A model generated the notes under the pieces. It did no database searches, was not told the origin of the DNA, and saw only the letters and a program-made list of their open reading frames with translations. From contig JAJRXL010000099.1 in NCBI GenBank assembly GCA_024276335.1, forward strand, positions 1 to 16,955: a stretch of DNA of 16,955 bases, read 5' to 3'. How positions within the stretch are numbered: position 1 is the stretch's first letter; every line of letters starts with the position of its first letter. The position numbers were made by a program, and so were the translations under genes. Source of the stretch: Bacteroidota bacterium (lineage in GTDB: Bacteria > Bacteroidota > Ignavibacteria > SZUA-365 > JAADGX01). Of the stretch, positions 13,902-16,955 are shown piece by piece.

Positions 13902-15086
13902 CTATATGTTGCTCATTGCCTGTGCGAGGTCGGCGATCAGCTCATCGGCGTTTTCGATCCCAACACTCAGGCGAACCATTCCATCGGTGATATGGGCTTT
14001 TTCGCGTTCGTCTTTCGTCAGACAGGCATGAGTCATCGAAGCAGGGTGTTGAATAAGAGATTCAACGCCACCGAGGCTGACAGCGAGGTGACACAAGCGC
14101 ACATTGTTCATCATGGTTTTTCCCGCCTCGAGTCCTCCTTTCAATTCGAAAGTAATCATGCCTCCCGGTCCCTTGTGCTGCTTTTGGGCAACCGCGTACT
14201 GAGGATGGCTGGGGAGCCCGGGATAATACACTCGTACTACTTTTTCATGGCGCTCAAGGTATTCGGCAACTTTCATGGCATTCGTACAATGACGCTCCAT
14301 ACGTAAAGCCAGCGTCTTGATACCCCGGTGGACCAGGAATGAATTGAAGGGATCGATCACGCCGCCCACCTGATTCAGGATCTTACGCATCGACCCGTAC
14401 GTCTCCTTATCCTTTACCACGATCATCCCGGCCACGACGTCCGCGTGTCCGTTGAGAAACTTCGTCATGCTATGGACGACGATATCCGCACCGAGGGCAA
14501 GCGGTTGTTGCAGGATCGGGCTCATGAACGTATTGTCCACGACCATGACGGCATCGTGCGCATGGGCGATGGTGGCGCAACGTTCGATGTCTGAAATCAC
14601 CAACGTCGGATTTCCGGGTGATTCGACGAAAACCATGCGTGTCTCCGGCCGCATGCTCCGTTCAACGGCTGTACTGTCTGACGTATCAACGAATGTGCTT
14701 TCGATACCCCACTTGGAAAAAACAGTGCGCAGCAGCGTATGCGTGGGACCGTAGACGGAATCCGAGCACACGACGTGGTCGCCCACGCGCAACCCGTGCA
14801 CGAAGATAGTATTTATGGCGGCCATCCCGCTGGCGCATCCCAAACCGTAAGCGCCACCTTCCAGGATCGCCACGGCGTTTTCACAGGCCTGAATCGTCGG
14901 GTTCAACATGCGGGTATAGATGTAACCCTCTTCCGCGCCCGCGAACAGGGCCGCACCGTGTTCCGTGTCCCTGAAGCGAAACGTGGACGTTTGGTATATG
15001 GGCGGTACTACTGCGCCGAATTGATCATGTACCTCGCCCGCATGGATACACGCGGATTCCTGGCTGAGGTCGTCTGATAAACTCAT
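13902..15086 (-). CDS. Cys/Met metabolism PLP-dependent enzyme (methionine gamma-lyase / cystathionine gamma-synthase family)
   Basis: This 394-residue, full-length enzyme belongs to the transsulfuration family of fold-type I PLP enzymes. The PLP lysine is K209 in HSMTKFLNGHADVVAG. Supporting residues include Y57 and R59 (YIYTRMLNPT) from the neighbouring subunit, SGMAA (86-90), Y112 stacking on PLP, D184 in VVDNTF, and the carboxylate-binding R371 in MVRLSVGIE. The C-terminal SLGGVESLIQHPASMTHA matches methionine gamma-lyase and cystathionine gamma-lyase-like members. The position of the methionine gamma-lyase active-site Cys (C116 in Pseudomonas) is P114 here (VYGPTHTLL). The reaction therefore cannot be fixed from sequence: gamma-lyase, gamma-synthase or O-acylhomoserine sulfhydrylase are all possible. 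CAGGAG (15092-15097) is a good ribosome binding site for ATG 15086. The gene is alone on the minus strand. Confidence 0.9.
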   Translation of the reverse strand: MSLSDDLSQESACIHAGEVHDQFGAVVPPIYQTSTFRFRDTEHGAALFAGAEEGYIYTRMLNPTIQACENAVAILEGGAYGLGCASGMAAINTIFVHGLRVGDHVVCSDSVYGPTHTLLRTVFSKWGIESTFVDTSDSTAVERSMRPETRMVFVESPGNPTLVISDIERCATIAHAHDAVMVVDNTFMSPILQQPLALGADIVVHSMTKFLNGHADVVAGMIVVKDKETYGSMRKILNQVGGVIDPFNSFLVHRGIKTLALRMERHCTNAMKVAEYLERHEKVVRVYYPGLPSHPQYAVAQKQHKGPGGMITFELKGGLEAGKTMMNNVRLCHLAVSLGGVESLIQHPASMTHACLTKDEREKAHITDGMVRLSVGIENADELIADLAQAMSNI

Positions 15087-15423
15087 TGAAACTCCTGGTC
15101 ATTATAAAGGAATGGGCAACTGCGGTCATGCATACGTGATTGAAGGAGAATGAGCGTCCGGTATGGATGTATGCATCAGTCAAAAGTACACATAACCACG
15201 AAAAGAGGAAAATTATCTTTACCTCTTAAAGAAGTAAACGAAAAAATCTTCTTGCGCTGGGAAAGTGTATCGTGCATCACCTGCGTGGTGATCCTACCAT
15301 AAGGGCAGCACAAGACCTGTGTATCGATACATGCCATGGGAACGAAACCGGACGGCAGATTCGTTAGCGAATGTACATGGACGCACATTCAACTGGTGTT
15401 CAAACAGAAAAGAGGAACGTAGC
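15087..15423. other. Divergent intergenic region, 337 bases
   Basis: This stretch separates the minus-strand PLP enzyme gene from the plus-strand thioredoxin gene and must hold both promoters. I see no coding gene. It is unusually rich in inverted repeats: ATGCATAC/GTATGCAT (15128-15135 and 15169-15176), AAGAGG/CCTCTT (about 15204-15228), ATCACC-TGCGT-GGTGAT (15276-15292), the 12-base palindrome TGTATCGATACA (15320-15331) and ATTCG-TTAG-CGAAT (15359-15372). A perfect TAnnTTTG element lies on the minus strand (separate entry). I looked for a SAM-type riboswitch, as expected for a methionine gene, and did not recognise one. Confidence 0.55.
15181..15212 (-). promoter_or_regulatory. Putative Bacteroidota-type promoter for the PLP enzyme gene
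   Basis: Minus-strand TACTTTTG (15188-15181) is an exact match to TAnnTTTG. The four bases found 20 positions upstream are TTTT, one off the usual TTTG. The transcript would begin near 15175, about 90 bases before the ATG, exactly at the start of the ATGCATAC arm of an 8-base inverted repeat. Confidence 0.35.
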
Positions 15424-15924
15424 ATGACCCGACAGTCCAATATATTTAGACGCTTTTTCCTTGCCTTTATCCTGCTTTTGCCATTCTCCCGTCTTGGCGC
15501 GGAAGGAAAGAAGGGAGAACAGGCCTGGAATTTCACGTTGAAGGACATAGCCAACAACGAAGTGTCACTTCGTGATTATAAAAACAACGTTGTCCTGGTA
15601 AACTTTTGGGCTACATGGTGCGGGCCGTGTAAACGCGAAATCCCTGCCCTGATTTCACTGCAAAAGGAATTCGGGCCCCGGGGATTGCAGGTGCTCGGAA
15701 TCGCCCTGGATAAAAAGGGCCGGGAGGTCGTTGCGCCTTTTGCCGAAAAAGCCGGATTCAACTTTCCGGTTCTTATCGGTGATTACACAACAATCGGGAA
15801 ATATGGAAGCTTTCGCTCAATCCCGACAAGCTTTCTCATTGACAAAACAGGAAAGATCGTCAGGATATTCCGGGGATTAACCCGGTACAAAGAATTCGTC
15901 GCGGTGATAAAGAAGTTCCTGTAG
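15424..15924 (+). CDS. TlpA/ResA-like periplasmic thioredoxin-fold protein
   Basis: The 166-residue product has an N-terminal signal or membrane anchor (residues 7-26, FRRFFLAFILLLPFSRLGAE) and a TlpA/AhpC-type thioredoxin domain (about 33-166). The redox motif is WCGPC with C66 and C69, preceded by VLVNFWATW, and the cis-proline is P134 in SIPTSFLID. Such proteins reduce or isomerise disulfides outside the cytoplasm, for example in cytochrome c maturation or envelope protein repair; the partner is unknown. The frame is open from 15319, but ATG 15424 gives the signal peptide and is preceded by AAAGAGGAA (15409-15417), so I choose it. No DsbD or CcdA homologue is in the window. It converges with the outer-membrane gene, with 9 bases between the stops. 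Confidence 0.92.
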   Translation: MTRQSNIFRRFFLAFILLLPFSRLGAEGKKGEQAWNFTLKDIANNEVSLRDYKNNVVLVNFWATWCGPCKREIPALISLQKEFGPRGLQVLGIALDKKGREVVAPFAEKAGFNFPVLIGDYTTIGKYGSFRSIPTSFLIDKTGKIVRIFRGLTRYKEFVAVIKKFL

Positions 15925-15933
15925 GGTCAAACC

Positions 15934-16955
15934 TCAGTCCAGGAATTCCCAGGAAACCCCGAACCTGATGTTTTGCCCCAGCATAGGATACAGAATGCTG
16001 GTAATATAATTATCGTCGAAGATGTTATCCACGACCATGTAGAGGAGGGCGGTTTTCACTTTAGCATGGAGAAAAAAATCGAGAATCATGTAGGCAGGAT
16101 ATTCGTAAATGGCGTACTTACCGCCGGGGAGTAATGGTGTGAATATCTCCAGCTTCGGATCGAAGGTCTCGCCGACTTGTTTGTCTGCGGCGCGTACCCG
16201 GAAACCGCTTTTCAGGTACAGGGCACGGTTGAAAAACGGTGCGTGGATATAAAGTTCCGCCCATCCTTGCCATTGTGGGGTTGCCGGCTGAACAGGAATC
16301 CCGGTTTGTCGCACCCAGGTGGCATTTCCTTCCAATCCCAGGCGCAAACCTGCCAGTTTGAACATTGCTTGCCACGAAATGCTCCCCCCCGTTGATTTTT
16401 GCTCTCCTCCGTTTTCAAAAATCCTGGCTGGCCGTGATTCGCGTGGCGGTTCATAATAGTAGAGAAAGACCCTGACGGGATTCCGGGTCCTGCGATGGAA
16501 ACCGGTGATGCGAACATGGCCGAGCTTCCCTTCCAATGTTGTGCCGGCTTCCAGTATGACAAGTGTTTCATCCCGTATTTCTTTCTGATGCATGTCCTCG
16601 GGATTGGACCAGGTGAATTCAGCTATCGAAGGAGAACGCGAGCTCATACTCGCGCCGGACCAGACGGAGAAACCGCCACCGATGCGCAAGGTCGCAGCGA
16701 CACCTGTTCCGAACGTGAATCCTGACACGTTTCGTTCGATACGGGCCAAGGCGGAAAGTTCCACGTTGCTCAACGCAAGGGAAACCATGCCGCGAGTGTC
16801 GAATTGGAGCTGAAAGAAATCCCGGTAATTCGGCGAGTCGTAAGCGTTCACGTAGCGGATTCCGCCTCCGAGATCAAATCTGAAGGGAGCCGGGTTTCTC
16901 TGATAGGCAAAGGACAAACCAAGAATATCGCTGCGTTCGACATAATCCTCTCTCG
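15934..16955 (-). CDS. Outer-membrane beta-barrel protein, TonB-dependent-receptor-like C-terminal part (5' truncated)
   Basis: An open frame of at least 340 codons enters from the right edge and stops at 15934. A TTG at 16917 could be read as a start, but the frame stays open to 16955 with barrel-like sequence, so I treat the gene as truncated. The visible part is a succession of amphipathic beta strands: FDLGGGIRYVNAY, MVSLALSNVELSALARIERN, LRLGLEGNATWVRQTG and LYLKSGFRVRA. It ends in LLYMVVDNIFDDNYI and the barrel-closing NIRFGVSWEFLD with a penultimate aromatic-Leu-Asp. The late VDNIFDDNY element is typical of the last strands of TonB-dependent receptors. The plug domain and TonB box would lie outside the window, so transporter class and substrate cannot be confirmed; a porin-like barrel is possible. 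Confidence 0.75.
   Translation of the reverse strand, partial: REDYVERSDILGLSFAYQRNPAPFRFDLGGGIRYVNAYDSPNYRDFFQLQFDTRGMVSLALSNVELSALARIERNVSGFTFGTGVAATLRIGGGFSVWSGASMSSRSPSIAEFTWSNPEDMHQKEIRDETLVILEAGTTLEGKLGHVRITGFHRRTRNPVRVFLYYYEPPRESRPARIFENGGEQKSTGGSISWQAMFKLAGLRLGLEGNATWVRQTGIPVQPATPQWQGWAELYIHAPFFNRALYLKSGFRVRAADKQVGETFDPKLEIFTPLLPGGKYAIYEYPAYMILDFFLHAKVKTALLYMVVDNIFDDNYITSILYPMLGQNIRFGVSWEFLD

Noticed and set aside
15101..15106. A perfect TATAAT on the minus strand just before the PLP enzyme gene.
   Set aside because: It lies 14 bases from the ATG, so the transcript would begin within the ribosome binding site. The TAnnTTTG element further upstream is more plausible in this type of genome.
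15087..15250. A SAM riboswitch before the PLP enzyme gene.
   Set aside because: I could not find the conserved SAM-I core (AGAGnGGnGGAGGGAnnGGCCC followed by GAAnCC) on the minus strand. Only simple inverted repeats are present.
15176..15388. A 70-codon minus-strand open frame in the divergent intergenic region, and an overlapping 87-codon one (15294-15557).
   Set aside because: The first lies across the candidate promoter and inverted repeats and the second reads antisense into the thioredoxin gene. Neither shows a domain or convincing ribosome binding site.
1..16955. Mobile elements, CRISPR arrays, tRNA, rRNA, toxin-antitoxin or defence genes.
   Set aside because: I saw no transposase or integrase motifs, no regularly spaced repeats, no tRNA cloverleaf or rRNA sequence, and no terminal repeats or composition shift that would mark an insertion.

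Overview
The window looks like chromosomal core sequence from a Gram-negative bacterium of the Bacteroidota/Ignavibacteriota/Chlorobiota (FCB) type. The pointers are a Bat aerotolerance cluster (BatC, BatD, BatE), lipoproteins with a Bacteroidota-style Ig-like (Big_5) architecture, several SPOR-domain envelope proteins, small outer-membrane barrels, a TonB-dependent-receptor-like C-terminus, and two promoter-like sites with the Bacteroidota TTTG-N20-TAnnTTTG layout. Base composition looks uniform and slightly above 50% GC by eye. I see no IS element, phage gene, CRISPR array, tRNA or rRNA, so this reads as ordinary vertically inherited chromosome, not an island. The phylum call is inference from gene content.

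Layout, left to right. (1) 1-3545, plus strand: the tail of batC, then batD, batE (4-base overlap) and a small outer-membrane beta-barrel protein. (2) 3546-3720: a 175-base gap with a possible promoter. (3) 3721-5846, plus strand: deoC (deoxyribose-phosphate aldolase) followed by three tandem small envelope proteins that each end in a SPOR (peptidoglycan-binding) domain. (4) 5860-12482, minus strand, read right to left: a GalT/HIT-like enzyme (DUF4921-like), tsaD, mltG, a polytopic ABC-2-permease-like protein and an Ig-like lipoprotein. All are spaced by -4 to +6 bases, which suggests one transcription unit. (5) 12588-12782, minus strand: rpsU (ribosomal protein S21), with a hairpin behind it and a perfect inverted repeat in front of it. 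(6) 12923-13891, plus strand: a diacylglycerol/lipid kinase (YegS/BmrU family), convergent with (7) 13902-15086, minus strand, a methionine gamma-lyase/cystathionine gamma-synthase family PLP enzyme. (8) A 337-base divergent intergenic region. (9) 15424-15924, plus strand: a TlpA-like periplasmic thioredoxin, convergent with (10) the C-terminal part of an outer-membrane (TonB-dependent-receptor-like) protein that runs off the right edge.

The common theme is the cell envelope: Bat stress/envelope proteins, three SPOR proteins, the glycan-strand terminator MltG, lipoproteins, barrels and a periplasmic redox protein. Housekeeping genes (tsaD, rpsU, deoC, dgk) are interspersed. I did not find a clearly new multi-gene system. 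The items most worth a second look are the SPOR trio behind deoC, the orphan GalT-like enzyme that keeps an HxHxQ active-site motif, the permease without an ATPase, and the structured leaders of rpsU and of the PLP enzyme gene.
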